A stretch of 64,000 bases of DNA from Acidimicrobiaceae bacterium (GCA_003133325.1 PKXA01000024.1:62001-126000), one strand, 5' to 3'; positions 18,307 through 26,843 are shown, counted from the first letter of the stretch. Program-made: numbers and translations. Notes: generated by a model from the letters alone, not told the origin.

Positions 18307-19272
18307 TCACTTTCCTGCCGGCGTCAGCCGGTCGTCTTTGTTTGCTAGGTCATTGTCGGCCGGGAAGCCGCCCTCTCCGCGGTAGTCGACGCTGTCGTGC
18401 GTCAGTTCCATGAAGGCTTCTTCAAGCGATGCCAACTGCGGTGACAGCTCATGGATCACGATCTGTCGGGCCAAGGCGATATCGCCGATCTCCTCCGCGC
18501 TGAGATCCGATACGGACAAGGCACCGTCTTCTTCTTCAACAAAGGTTGCTCCGGTCGATTGCAACGCTTCCCGGAGTTCCTTCGGTTGATTGGTACGAAC
18601 CCGCACGAATTGTTGTGAGCTTTGGGCGATGAACTCAGAGACGGGCATCTCCGCGATGAGGCGACCGCGCCCGATGACGACCAGGTGGTCGGCGGTCAAG
18701 GCCATCTCGCTCATGAGGTGACTGGAAACAAAGACCGTGCGCCCTTCCTTTCCGAATCCCTTCAACAGATTGCGAACCCAGCGAATCCCCTCGGGATCGA
18801 GTCCGTTGATGGGTTCGTCGAACAGCAGCACACTGGGATCGCCCAAGAGTGCTGCAGCTATTCCGAGGCGTTGCCCCATCCCGAGCGAGAAAGTGCCTAC
18901 CCGCTTGCGGGCAACGCTGGTGAGGCCGACGACCTCGAGGACCTCGTCGACCCGTGAGTGCGGAATGTCATTGGTTTGGGCGAGCGCCCACAGGTGATTG
19001 AGCGCGCTGCGCCCGGGGTGAATGGCCTTCGCCTCAAGGAGCCCACCGACCTCACGAAGCGGCCACCCGAGGGTTCCGTATGTTTGTCCGTTGATCGTGG
19101 CCTGCCCGGCATCAGGACTGTCGAGCCCCATGATCATTCGCATCGTGGTTGACTTTCCGGACCCGTTGGGCCCGAGGAATCCAGTGATTTGCCCGGGCTT
19201 GACTTCGAATGACAAGTCGTCGACCGCCAGGGTGTCGCCATAGCGCTTGGTGATGCCAGTGACTTCGATCAT
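18307..19272 (-). CDS. ABC transporter ATP-binding protein, BcrA-like
   Basis: 321 residues. Walker A GPNGSGKST (about 35-43), signature in the variant form FSLGMGQRLGIAAAL, Walker B LLFDEPINGLDP and the H-loop VSSHLMSEM. The C-terminal 100 residues are the extension usual in export ATPases of the BcrA/NatA group. It powers the permease downstream. Transcribed away from the histidine kinase gene; the intergenic region holds a long dyad at 19431-19456. Confidence 0.92.
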   Translation of the reverse strand: MIEVTGITKRYGDTLAVDDLSFEVKPGQITGFLGPNGSGKSTTMRMIMGLDSPDAGQATINGQTYGTLGWPLREVGGLLEAKAIHPGRSALNHLWALAQTNDIPHSRVDEVLEVVGLTSVARKRVGTFSLGMGQRLGIAAALLGDPSVLLFDEPINGLDPEGIRWVRNLLKGFGKEGRTVFVSSHLMSEMALTADHLVVIGRGRLIAEMPVSEFIAQSSQQFVRVRTNQPKELREALQSTGATFVEEEDGALSVSDLSAEEIGDIALARQIVIHELSPQLASLEEAFMELTHDSVDYRGEGGFPADNDLANKDDRLTPAGK

Positions 19273-19430
19273 GTAGTGCTCCTCGATGCTTGGGTTCGTG
19301 GCTGACGTTTCATTGCAGAGTCGCTCAGACCTCTGAACCCATCATGACGAGGCGGCCCTGAGGTGTCATCACCCGGGCGGACTCTTGTATCCCCCCGCCT
19401 GAGGAGTAGGTCGGATGGCTAAATGCGCCC

Positions 19431-19456
19431 CTGCGTACATCCCTGGATGTACACAG
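19431..19456. promoter_or_regulatory. 26-bp dyad, candidate operator between ABC exporter and two-component genes
   Basis: The core gtacatcc-ct-ggatgtac (19435-19452) is a perfect inverted repeat with a 2-bp centre. Three more paired bases on each side (ctg/cag), after one mismatch, extend it to 26 bp. It lies 53 bp upstream of the kinase ATG and about 160 bp upstream of the ABC operon start. NarL/LuxR-type regulators bind dyads of this size, so the downstream response regulator is the natural candidate. Confidence 0.6.
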
Positions 19457-19508
19457 GATGCGACCATTGGATGATGCGTTTGAGAGATGGACTCGATAGC
19501 GTCGACGT

Positions 19509-20738
19509 ATGGCGTTGCACCCTGGGGTCCCTGACCCTCACCCCCCATTGCTCCAGCGCATCAGACCACGGCAATGGATTGCGATTGATGTCGGATTCTC
19601 TGTGCTGTTCTTCTTCGGCGGGGCCGCCGATATCTTCGTGGGCAATCATGCCCACGAACATCCGCTCCACGTCGCCCTGCTTGTCATCGCTCTCTGTTTC
19701 GCTACGTTTCCCATTGCCCTGCGCCGGAGATTCCCACTCCCTGTTCTCATCGTTGTCACCGGTGCCCTGGCGGTAGCCACGATGCTCGGACAGGGTTTCG
19801 CCCCACAGCCTGTAGTGGCCCTGCCTCTCTACATGGTCGCCGTTCGTTACGAACGTCGAGTCTCTGCTATCGCGTTGTGCATGGTCGAGGTCGCGCTGCT
19901 CGGCTCGCTCGGGATCGCTGTCATCCTGCGCCCAACCGGTGGAGACGTGACATTCAATATCGTGTTGGCCGGAGCAACGTGGTTCGTGGGCGACAGCATC
20001 CGGGCCCGACGCGCCTATATCGCTGGGCTCACCCTTCAAGCCGAGGAGCGACAACGTCGAGAAGTCGAACGGGTCGAGCAGTCCATCGCTGAAGAGCGCC
20101 TCCAGATCGCCCGCGAGCTACACGACATCGTCGCACACAGTCTCAGTGTCATCGCCATCCAGTCGGGTGTAGGGAGTCACGTGCTCGAGTTGCAACCGGA
20201 AGAAGCTCGTAAGGCCTTGGCCGCAGTGGAGATGACCAGCCGTTCGGCACTCGTGGAACTGCGTCGGGTCCTGGGAGTGCTACGGCGCGATGACTTCGAC
20301 AAACCCAGCCTTACTCCGGCACCCGGAATCGACGATCTCGATCAACTCCTCGTTCAATTTCGCGCCGCCGGCGTCTCTGTCGATCTCCGGCAACGCGGCA
20401 CTGTCGTGCGCCTTCTACCGAGCATGGACCTCTCAGTATTTCGTATCGTGCAAGAGGCGCTCACCAACGTCACCAAACACGCAGGCGGAGCGAGTGCCAA
20501 AGTTGACATCAAGTTCGAGGGCGATGCTGTTGTCGTCAGTGTCGTCGACGACGGTTCCACCTTCGTCAACGGCAACAATTCGATACTGGACAGCAGTGAC
20601 GAAGTTCGAGTGCACCACGGCATTATTGGCATGCGCGAGCGGGCTGCGGTCTTCGGTGGGACCTTGACGGCGGGCCCCCGCCAAGGAGGCGGGTTCGAAG
20701 TGCGTGCACGGGTCCCGATCGATCCGACGCCGCAATGA
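19509..20738 (+). CDS. Sensor histidine kinase, NarL/DesK type (HisKA_3)
   Basis: 409 residues. Four to six N-terminal helices (WIAIDVGFSVLFFFGGAADI; VALLVIALCFATFPIAL; LIVVTGALAVATMLG; VALLGSLGIAVIL) are followed by a coiled linker rich in Glu/Arg, then HisKA_3 with ERLQIARELHDIVAHSLSVI (phospho-His in RELHD) and a HATPase domain with EALTNVTKHAG, VVDDG and GIIGMRERAAVFGG. It autophosphorylates in response to an envelope signal. A stop codon 12 bp upstream fixes ATG 19509 as the earliest start; TAGCGT 12-7 bp before it could be a -10 for a leaderless message. Confidence 0.93.
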   Translation: MALHPGVPDPHPPLLQRIRPRQWIAIDVGFSVLFFFGGAADIFVGNHAHEHPLHVALLVIALCFATFPIALRRRFPLPVLIVVTGALAVATMLGQGFAPQPVVALPLYMVAVRYERRVSAIALCMVEVALLGSLGIAVILRPTGGDVTFNIVLAGATWFVGDSIRARRAYIAGLTLQAEERQRREVERVEQSIAEERLQIARELHDIVAHSLSVIAIQSGVGSHVLELQPEEARKALAAVEMTSRSALVELRRVLGVLRRDDFDKPSLTPAPGIDDLDQLLVQFRAAGVSVDLRQRGTVVRLLPSMDLSVFRIVQEALTNVTKHAGGASAKVDIKFEGDAVVVSVVDDGSTFVNGNNSILDSSDEVRVHHGIIGMRERAAVFGGTLTAGPRQGGGFEVRARVPIDPTPQ

Positions 20739-21397
20739 CCATCGGTGTTGTAGTTGTCGATGATCAGGCACTCGTGCGCGGCGGCTTCCGTGTACTGGTG
20801 GACTCTGCAACCGACCTCACGGTGCTCGGGGAGGCATCGAACGGAGCAGAGGCGGTCGATCTTGTCGAGGCCACGCGGCCCGACGTTGTCTTGATGGATG
20901 TGCGGATGCCGGTCATGGACGGGATCGAAGCGACGCGCCGGATTCTCGGTGCAGGGCACGATGAGATGCCGCGGATATTGATTCTGACCACTTTTGACCT
21001 CGACGAATACGTGTATGAAGCCCTTCGAGCCGGGGCGAGCGGATTCATGCTGAAAGACACTCCACCCGCCGATCTGTTGGCGGCAATCCGGGTGATCGCC
21101 GGTGGCGACGCCCTCTTGGCACCGAGTGTTACTCGAAGGCTCATCGCCGACTTCTCGAGCCGACAGGCCAAACCGTCGCGCTCGACTGAGACCCTCGACA
21201 CCTTGACTGGCCGAGAGCGCGAGGTCTTTGCTCTGGTCGCCAAGGGCATGTCAAACCAGGAGTTGGCCGAAGAGCTGTACATGAGCGCGGCCACCGCCAA
21301 GACCCATGTGAGCCGCGTCCTCACGAAGCTGGGGGCGCGCGACCGCGCCCAGTTGGTGGTGATCGCGTATGAAACGGGATTTGTCACTCCAAGCTGA
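20735..21397 (+). CDS. Response regulator, NarL/LuxR family
   Basis: 220 residues. Receiver: VVVDDQALVRGGFRVL, phospho-Asp in VVLMDVRMPVMDGIEATR, Thr in ILTTFDLDEYVY and Lys in GFMLKDTPPADL. C-terminal LuxR-type helix-turn-helix: LTGREREVFALVAKGMSN, then AATAKTHVSRVLTKLGARDR. Overlaps the kinase by ATGA (20735-20738). It probably controls the divergent ABC exporter genes, possibly through the dyad at 19431-19456; that link is inferred. Confidence 0.94.
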   Translation: MTIGVVVVDDQALVRGGFRVLVDSATDLTVLGEASNGAEAVDLVEATRPDVVLMDVRMPVMDGIEATRRILGAGHDEMPRILILTTFDLDEYVYEALRAGASGFMLKDTPPADLLAAIRVIAGGDALLAPSVTRRLIADFSSRQAKPSRSTETLDTLTGREREVFALVAKGMSNQELAEELYMSAATAKTHVSRVLTKLGARDRAQLVVIAYETGFVTPS

Positions 21398-21527
21398 GAT
21401 CGGCCTCAGAGAATTCGGGCGTCCGGGAATGGTCCCTTTTGGTCTTGACCATGACCATCACCCAAGTGCAGCTGCTCACCATTCCCTGGCGGACCAACAA
21501 CATGGTTCGCCTCCACGCCCCGGGTCG

Positions 21528-23183
21528 TTACGTGGTGAGAACGACAGCCTGATCGGGTAGCAGACGCCCGTCGAATGGAGAGCCTTCACCCGACCCGTCA
21601 CTCGAGATGCCAACGGTCGCGGGTGCCCCCCCAAGGGACGTCTCGATATCGAAATGATGGTCGATCGCCACTGCAGCATCGGTGAAGTTGATGATTGCTG
21701 CGCACGCTTCGCCATCCAATGTCCGCCGGTAGGCGAGAACGCCGTCAGGGGCATCCAACAGGACGAAGTCACCCAGTGACAGGGCTGGGTGACGACGACG
21801 GCACGCGATCAGCCGGCGGTACAGATGGAGCACCGAATCCGGATCGTCACGTTGGCTGGCATAGTTGCGGGTCGACGACTCGTCGGGGAAGGGGAGCCAC
21901 GGTTCGATGCCCTCGGGAGCGATCCACCCGTGATGATCAGTCCCATCCCAGGGCAACGGAGCCCGGCATCCGTCTCGGCCCCCCGGGTCGACCACCCGAT
22001 CGGGAGGAATCACGGCATCGAGGAGACCCATCTCCTCACCCTGAAAGAGGAATGGCGTCCCACGCAGGGTGAGCAGCATCACCGCCGCACATCGGGCCCG
22101 GAGTTCGCTCCGACGCACGACGCCGGCCGGATCCTCGCCGCGGAACAGGGCAGAGGCGTCATAGCGTGACCGGTGCCTCGGGTTGTCGTGATTGGACAAG
22201 ACCCACGTTGGCCAGGCATCACGAAGTGCGAGCGCGTGCATCGTACTGTCGATACAGCGACGCCAGTGGGCCTCCGACCATGGTGCATACAGCGGCGGGA
22301 AGTTGAAGGACAGATGAAGTTCATCCCCGTGGCCGTAGTAGGTCGCCACGGCTTCGGTCGACAACAGGTAGACCTCACCGACGATGACCCGATCTCCGGG
22401 ATACCTGTCGAGAAGGTTGCGAATATCCCGTATTCGTTGGTGGGTGACCGGCACGTCGTTGAGAGCAGAGTGAGGAATGGCGGCCAGTTCCGATGGGTTG
22501 TCGGGGAGCTGGGGATCCTTGCCGATGCAGTGGACCACGTCGGCGCGTATCCCGTCCACACCACGATCGAGCCAGAACCGCAGTACGTCGTGCATGGCAT
22601 CCACCACACCGGGTTCGTCCCAGTTGAGATCGGGTTGGGCGGAGTCAAAGAGGTGGAGGTACCACTGGCCGGAGGCCTTGTCGAAAGTCCAGGCCGGGGC
22701 GGACATGTCGAAAGCGGCAACCCAGTTGTTCGGAGGCGACCCGTCGCTACGAGGATCGCGCCATACGTACCAATTGCGATGATGGTTGGACCGGTCGGTG
22801 CGTGCAGCGAGGAACCACGGATGCCGATCTGAGGTGTGGTTGGGGACCCAATCGATGATGATGCGGAGGTCGAGTGCGTGGGCCTCGGCGACCAAGGCAT
22901 CGAATTCTTCCAGTGTTCCAAAGAGGGGATCCACGTTGCAGTAGTCGCTGACGTCGTAGCCGAAATCGACCATCGGCGATGGGTAGAACGGTGAGATCCA
23001 GATGGCGTCGACTCCCAGCCAGGCCAAGTCGTCAAGGTGAGCACGAATGCCGGCAAGGTCCCCGATCCCGTCACCGTTGGCATCGGCAAATGACCGGGGA
23101 TAGATCTGGTAGACAACGGCGCTCATCCACCAGGGAAGGGGAGACCCAGTCACCACCGGTTGTCTTCTGTCGACCGTGCTCAA
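21528..23183 (-). CDS. GH13 alpha-glucosidase / oligo-1,6-glucosidase-like
   Basis: 551 residues from TTG 23183 (GTG 23153 is an alternative). The (beta/alpha)8 GH13 motifs are all present: WWMSAVVYQIYPRSFADANG, DWVPNHTSD, GIRADVVHCIG with nucleophile Asp215, VIVGEVYL with acid/base Glu270 and VLSNHDNPRH with Asp333. The WYVWRDP and PPNNWVAAF segments fit the oligo-1,6-glucosidase/alpha-glucosidase subfamily that cleaves glucose from short alpha-glucans or makes trehalose-type sugars. No signal peptide, so cytoplasmic. Start overlaps the stop of the upstream SRPBCC gene (TTGA). Confidence 0.92.
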   Translation of the reverse strand: MSTVDRRQPVVTGSPLPWWMSAVVYQIYPRSFADANGDGIGDLAGIRAHLDDLAWLGVDAIWISPFYPSPMVDFGYDVSDYCNVDPLFGTLEEFDALVAEAHALDLRIIIDWVPNHTSDRHPWFLAARTDRSNHHRNWYVWRDPRSDGSPPNNWVAAFDMSAPAWTFDKASGQWYLHLFDSAQPDLNWDEPGVVDAMHDVLRFWLDRGVDGIRADVVHCIGKDPQLPDNPSELAAIPHSALNDVPVTHQRIRDIRNLLDRYPGDRVIVGEVYLLSTEAVATYYGHGDELHLSFNFPPLYAPWSEAHWRRCIDSTMHALALRDAWPTWVLSNHDNPRHRSRYDASALFRGEDPAGVVRRSELRARCAAVMLLTLRGTPFLFQGEEMGLLDAVIPPDRVVDPGGRDGCRAPLPWDGTDHHGWIAPEGIEPWLPFPDESSTRNYASQRDDPDSVLHLYRRLIACRRRHPALSLGDFVLLDAPDGVLAYRRTLDGEACAAIINFTDAAVAIDHHFDIETSLGGAPATVGISSDGSGEGSPFDGRLLPDQAVVLTT

Positions 23184-23641
23184 GCCTCGGCGCGGACTTT
23201 GATCCGGCCCAAGGTCTCCGCCATGTTGTGGCGGTTATGGGCGTCCGTGTCCTTCGCACCTCGAAGATACGGGCTGATGACGAGAAACGCTGCGCTGCGG
23301 TGGTCGACGAATCGCTCGGTAATGGTGGTATGTCCGGTCTCCGCGGAATCGTCGATGCGGTAGCTCCATTCAGCCACAGCTATCGGCCCGGAAGTGACGT
23401 CCCAGGCAATCTCCACGCCTGGTTGGTAACGCACGATGGTGCAGGTGGTGGACCACCTTCGCCAACCACTGCGGTTGCTGCCGCGGAACCGGGCTCCGAC
23501 GGCCGGCGCGGTGGATCCCCCTGTCCATTTCATCGCCGTGCATTCCGCGGTGAGATCGGACATGTGGGTCGGGTCGCTGATCAGATCCCACACCCGGTCG
23601 GTCGGCACCTGCACCTGTTCACTTACCTCTACGGTGGCCAT
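23180..23641 (-). CDS. SRPBCC family protein (polyketide cyclase/dehydrase-like)
   Basis: 153 residues from ATG 23641. Opens with MATVEVSEQVQVPTDRVWDL and ISDPTHMSDLTAE, the usual start of SRPBCC ligand-binding folds, followed by alternating strands (GARFRGSN..., WSTTCTIVRYQPGVEIAWDV) and the long C-terminal helix HNRHNMAETLGRIKVRAE. These proteins bind small hydrophobic ligands; specific function unknown. The upstream 83 codons of the open frame are Pro/Ser rich and not part of the family. It is the first gene of an operon with the GH13 enzyme. Confidence 0.8.
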   Translation of the reverse strand: MATVEVSEQVQVPTDRVWDLISDPTHMSDLTAECTAMKWTGGSTAPAVGARFRGSNRSGWRRWSTTCTIVRYQPGVEIAWDVTSGPIAVAEWSYRIDDSAETGHTTITERFVDHRSAAFLVISPYLRGAKDTDAHNRHNMAETLGRIKVRAEA

Positions 23642-23892
23642 GGATTGTGACGTTAGCAATGGGGGTTCACCCTGACCAAGTGGGATTTCGCCGGACGATT
23701 GACCCATGCTCTCCGATCGGGCGGGCAACGGACCGCCTTCGATGTGTGGCTCCGGCACGGTGAAAAGCGTCGATGCCGGGGAGCCGCCGGTGGGCGAACT
23801 TGGAGGCATCGGAGTGCAAATGTGCTCCAAACGAGCCGGATTAGAATGTCGCAATCGCCCGATCTGTCTTTGTCCGAGAAAGGAATCCACCT

Positions 23893-24234
23893 ATGGACCT
23901 GACCGTTGAGATTGCCGAGAAGCGAATCGATGACGTCTTGGTGGAGACGGTGACGGGCGAACGTGATGTGGCCACTGCTCCGGAATTGCGAGAACGACTG
24001 GTGGCCCAAGAAGCAGACGGAGTGTTGCCGACCGTTGTCGACCTCACCGGGGTGTCGTTCATCGACCCCACCGACCTGGGCATACTGGGCACGGCGTACC
24101 GGCGACAGCAAGACGCAGGTGGGTGTCTCCGGCCGGCGGTAAGCGAGCCACGGATCCTCAATGTCCCGGAGACCACTGATTTGTCGAAGGTGTTCTCTGG
24201 CTTCGCCCCCGCTGGCGAGCCGGTGCGGGGATGA
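23893..24234 (+). CDS. STAS-domain anti-anti-sigma factor-like protein
   Basis: 113 residues with STAS topology: strand/helix pattern VLVETVTGERDVATAPELRE, then VVDLTGVSFIDPTDLGILG, then a C-terminal part ending VPETTDLSKVFSG. SpoIIAA/RsbV relatives bind the anti-sigma kinase when unphosphorylated. In them the phosphoserine sits in D-S-S-G; here the same place reads D58-P-T-D61, so only a threonine is available and the glycine is lost. AAAGGAA before ATG 23893 is a good ribosome binding site. It overlaps the next gene by ATGA. Confidence 0.85.
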   Translation: MDLTVEIAEKRIDDVLVETVTGERDVATAPELRERLVAQEADGVLPTVVDLTGVSFIDPTDLGILGTAYRRQQDAGGCLRPAVSEPRILNVPETTDLSKVFSGFAPAGEPVRG

Positions 24235-24629
24235 GCGATGTTGTCGAACTGACCATCCCGGTCCGATCTGACCTTTTGGTACTGGCGAGGCTCACCGCCG
24301 CCGCCCTGGCGTCGCGGGCCGATTTCGGCATCGAGGACATTGAAGATCTGCGACTTGTGGTGGAGGAACTCTGTCTCTCGGTAGTTGGAAACGAGACCGA
24401 CGGCACCATTCATCTTCAATACACTCGGGAAGATGGCTTGATCACCGTCGGGTGCTCATTGTCCCGAGAGGGCGGTTCCGATGGACGAACCGATGGACGA
24501 GCCGATGGTGAGGCCAATGCCATGTCGTTGCGCATCATCGAAGCTCTGGTCGACGAATATGGCGAGAACATGGTGGCCGACCGGCGGCAGGCGTGGATCC
24601 GCAAGCGCAGGAGCAAGGTTGCTTCTTGA
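24231..24629 (+). CDS. Anti-sigma factor-like ATPase domain protein (divergent RsbW/SpoIIAB)
   Basis: 132 residues. The N-terminus VELTIPVRSDLLVLARLTAA and the helix IEDIEDLRLVVEELCLSVVG match RsbW-type GHKL ATPases, and the end MSLRIIEALVDEYGENMV matches their last helix. The N-box asparagine is not in its usual place (EELCLSVV) and the usual D-x-G-x-G box is replaced by a short Asp/Gly repeat (GSDGRTDGRADGE). It may bind the sigma factor without being an active kinase. Overlaps STAS by ATGA and the sigma gene by TGATG, so the three are one coupled operon. Confidence 0.8.
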   Translation: MSDVVELTIPVRSDLLVLARLTAAALASRADFGIEDIEDLRLVVEELCLSVVGNETDGTIHLQYTREDGLITVGCSLSREGGSDGRTDGRADGEANAMSLRIIEALVDEYGENMVADRRQAWIRKRRSKVAS

Positions 24630-25375
24630 TGAGCGGCGAAGCGGGGAATCCGAATACGTCACGCGAGTTGTGGGTGAAGTTCGCTGCTGCTCGTGATCCA
24701 TCATTACGCGATCAGCTGGTCACCGAAAACCTCGGGTTGGCTCGGCGGCTTGCCCATCGATTCACCCAACGCGGGCAGCCCTATGACGACCTGGCTCAGG
24801 TTGCTTCCATCGCATTGATCAAGGCGGTCGACCGTTATGATCCCGAACGGAATGTGAAGTTCAGCACGTTCGCCACCGGGACGATCATCGGTGAACTGAA
24901 ACGGCACTTCCGTGATCGTGGGTGGTCAGTACGAGCTCCGAGGCGCATTCAAGAGCTCTACCTCGAGCTCGGGGCCACCATCGAGTCACTTGGTCACGGA
25001 CTGGGTCGTTCTCCCATGGTGTCGGAGTTGGCCAAGGCCACCGGGGCTTCGGAAGAGGAAATCGTGGAGGCCATCGAGGCAGGCCAGGGATATCGGTCAG
25101 CGTCACTCGACGCTCCGGACGCTGCCGGCGCGACATTGGGAGACAGCTTGGCCACCGAGGATGCTGCCATCACATTGGTAGATGAACGGTCGGTACTTGA
25201 GCCCGCCCTCGCCTCCCTGCCGGCCCGGAATCGCGTGATCATGAGGCTCCGGTTCATCGATGGTCTCTCCCAGTGCGACATAGCTTCCCAGGTCGGTATC
25301 AGCCAAATGCACGTGTCCCGGCTATTGGCTACCAGCCTCTCCCAGTTGCGTGAGGCATTTACCGCCGATCTGTGA
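24629..25375 (+). CDS. RNA polymerase sigma factor, SigB/SigF/WhiG-like group 3
   Basis: 248 residues from ATG 24629. Region 2: LVTENLGLARRLAHRF, YDDLAQVASIALIKAVDRYD and FSTFATGTIIGELKRHFRDR; region 3: SVRAPRRIQELYLELGATIE and MVSELAKATGASEEEIVEAI; region 4: RNRVIMRLRFIDGLSQCDIA and GISQMHVSRLLATSLSQLRE. This is the layout of SigB/SigF stress sigma factors. The preceding STAS and anti-sigma-like genes form its partner-switching control. A SigB-type promoter is visible in front of the nearby csbD-like gene (26170-26194). Confidence 0.94.
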   Translation: MSGEAGNPNTSRELWVKFAAARDPSLRDQLVTENLGLARRLAHRFTQRGQPYDDLAQVASIALIKAVDRYDPERNVKFSTFATGTIIGELKRHFRDRGWSVRAPRRIQELYLELGATIESLGHGLGRSPMVSELAKATGASEEEIVEAIEAGQGYRSASLDAPDAAGATLGDSLATEDAAITLVDERSVLEPALASLPARNRVIMRLRFIDGLSQCDIASQVGISQMHVSRLLATSLSQLREAFTADL

Positions 25376-25448
25376 CCAGTTTGATGTGTGGCGGGATCTT
25401 CCGGCGCTGCCACTCGGCCGAGGTGTGCCGGGCCGGGTGGTTGAGGCC

Positions 25449-25940
25449 TCAGATCTTCAGTTCGCACCAGACCGACTTACCTCTGTGTAGCCTCACGCGG
25501 GTCGTTCCCCAGGCATCGGCCACCCCCTCCAATATGGCTATGCCTCTCCCGCCCTCGGCGGTCAGCTCACGATATTCGCGACGAGGTGTTCGCTGATGCG
25601 CCCTGTCCACGACGGCGATACGGAGGTGGCGCCGGGTTGCGGTGATAGTGATCGAATCCGGCCCCCCGCCATGGAGCAGGCCATTGGTCACCAACTCGGT
25701 GGCAACAAGGCTGGCATCGGGTTCCATTGCGGTGAGATCCCACTCGAACAGCACGCGGCGGACGAACGAGCGAGCGACAGACCCGCTCGACGGGTCGGCG
25801 GGAAGGGGAGTGGTGCGTCGGCTGCCTGTGAGCCTCGCGACGAACCCTTCCCACATCGGCAATGGAGCGCCAGGCCATTTGGCTCTCCGATTTCCGTTGG
25901 ACGGGAGCTTCCGCATGGCGACTTCGTTCGTCTTGAACAT
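25449..25940 (-). CDS. ATP-binding protein, HATPase_c_2 (RsbW-like) type
   Basis: 163 residues if read from ATG 25940; ATG 25916 and ATG 25856 are alternatives. The core is FVRRVLFEWDLTAMEPDASL then VATELVTNGLLHGGGPDSIT (N-box E-L-V-T-N intact), LRIAVVDRAHQRTP and ELTAEGGRGIAILEGVADAW (G-box). Such single-domain GHKL proteins are anti-sigma kinases or regulators in actinobacteria. Unlike the neighbour at 24231 it keeps the key asparagine and glycines. It follows the csbD-like gene by 5 bp and faces the sigma factor gene tail to tail. Confidence 0.82.
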   Translation of the reverse strand: MFKTNEVAMRKLPSNGNRRAKWPGAPLPMWEGFVARLTGSRRTTPLPADPSSGSVARSFVRRVLFEWDLTAMEPDASLVATELVTNGLLHGGGPDSITITATRRHLRIAVVDRAHQRTPRREYRELTAEGGRGIAILEGVADAWGTTRVRLHRGKSVWCELKI

Positions 25941-25945
25941 ATTGG

Positions 25946-26116
25946 TCAGCGTTTTGGCCCATCCTTCACTGTTTCGACCGCCTGTTTCATATCGGACACC
26001 GCCTTGGCGGCCTCTTTCTCGGCTGGCAACTGCTTGTCCCCGGCGAACTGGCCCACCGTGTGCTGAATGACACCCGTGGCCTTTTGTTGAGCGTTGACTC
26101 TGGCTGTTGTTCCCAT
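25946..26116 (-). CDS. Small CsbD-like stress protein (56 aa)
   Basis: Begins MGTTARVNAQQKATGVIQHT and continues with VGQFAGDKQLPAEKEAAKAV and SDMKQAVETVKDG. The T-V-G-x-x-x-G-D-K-x-L-x-A-E pattern is that of CsbD-family general-stress proteins, which are small, charged and controlled by SigB in Bacillus. The stop at 25946 is 5 bp before the ATG of the anti-sigma-like gene. A GGGGGTGGG stretch precedes the start, and a SigB-type promoter lies at 26170-26194. The length of 56 residues is normal for the family. Confidence 0.75.
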   Translation of the reverse strand: MGTTARVNAQQKATGVIQHTVGQFAGDKQLPAEKEAAKAVSDMKQAVETVKDGPKR

Positions 26117-26169
26117 CGACCCACCCCCATCTCGTGAGCAGTGACTTTTTTGGGCCTCGATTCCTATCT

Positions 26170-26194
26170 ATACCCAAGCTCATCCCTCGTAACC
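26170..26194 (-). promoter_or_regulatory. SigB/SigF-type promoter for the csbD-like operon
   Basis: On the minus strand: GGTTAC (26194-26189), 13-bp spacer, GGGTAT (26175-26170). The general-stress sigma consensus is GTTTAA with 12-15 bp to GGGTAT. The predicted start of transcription is near 26163, giving a leader of about 47 nt to the ATG at 26116. The matching sigma factor gene is 0.8 kb away. Confidence 0.65.
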
Positions 26195-26348
26195 ATGTGC
26201 TGAAGACGGACCGGTGCCCCGGCGAAAGTCCGAAAAGCGGCCGCGAGCCAGGATTTGGCTACGCCAAGAGGCGAGCGGGTGGTCCGATCGCGCCGGTCTG
26301 AGCCGATTCAGTACACTTCCAGCCACCCGACACTCCATGAGGTGAGTC

Positions 26349-26843
26349 ATGAATCTCGAGGCTACGGAAGCAATCTGTCGACTCAAGTACGCGTATTTTC
26401 GGCTGCTCGACACAAAGCGATTTGTCGAACTGGGCGAACTGTTCGTCGAAGACGCGACCACCGACTACCAATCCGCGCCCGGTCCGCAGAGCGGACGAGC
26501 AGAGATCGTGGAGTTCTTGACAAGCTCCCTCACCGACCCGGGGATCGTGCACGTGCACAACGGACATCATCCTGAAATCGACGTCCATGACAACGGCACG
26601 GCGTCAGGGACGTGGTATCTCTACGACAAGGTCATCGCTCCCGCCTATGACTTCCTCCTCGAGGGTACCGCTCTCTACGAAGACGTCTACGTTCTCGTCG
26701 ATGGTGAGTGGAAGATCAAGCACAGTGGATACCGACGGATCTATGAGGAGCATCGCAAACATTCGACCGGGGAACTCCTCTCGTTCACCAGCAGGTTCGA
26801 TCCTGAGGGCTCGGGTCAGCCGGACACGACGGCGATCTCCTGA
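26349..26843 (+). CDS. SnoaL/NTF2-like protein
   Basis: 164 residues: helix AICRLKYAYFRLLDTKRFVE, then LGELFVEDATTDYQ, a run of strands (IVHVHNGHHPEIDVHDN; ASGTWYLYDKVIA; YEDVYVLVDGEWKIKHSGYR). This is the cone-shaped NTF2 fold with the family's usual D/H pair pattern, as in ring-opening cyclases and small-molecule isomerases. Function cannot be told from sequence. GAGGTGAG lies before ATG 26349. It stands alone between the stress cluster and the ABC exporter. Confidence 0.82.
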   Translation: MNLEATEAICRLKYAYFRLLDTKRFVELGELFVEDATTDYQSAPGPQSGRAEIVEFLTSSLTDPGIVHVHNGHHPEIDVHDNGTASGTWYLYDKVIAPAYDFLLEGTALYEDVYVLVDGEWKIKHSGYRRIYEEHRKHSTGELLSFTSRFDPEGSGQPDTTAIS

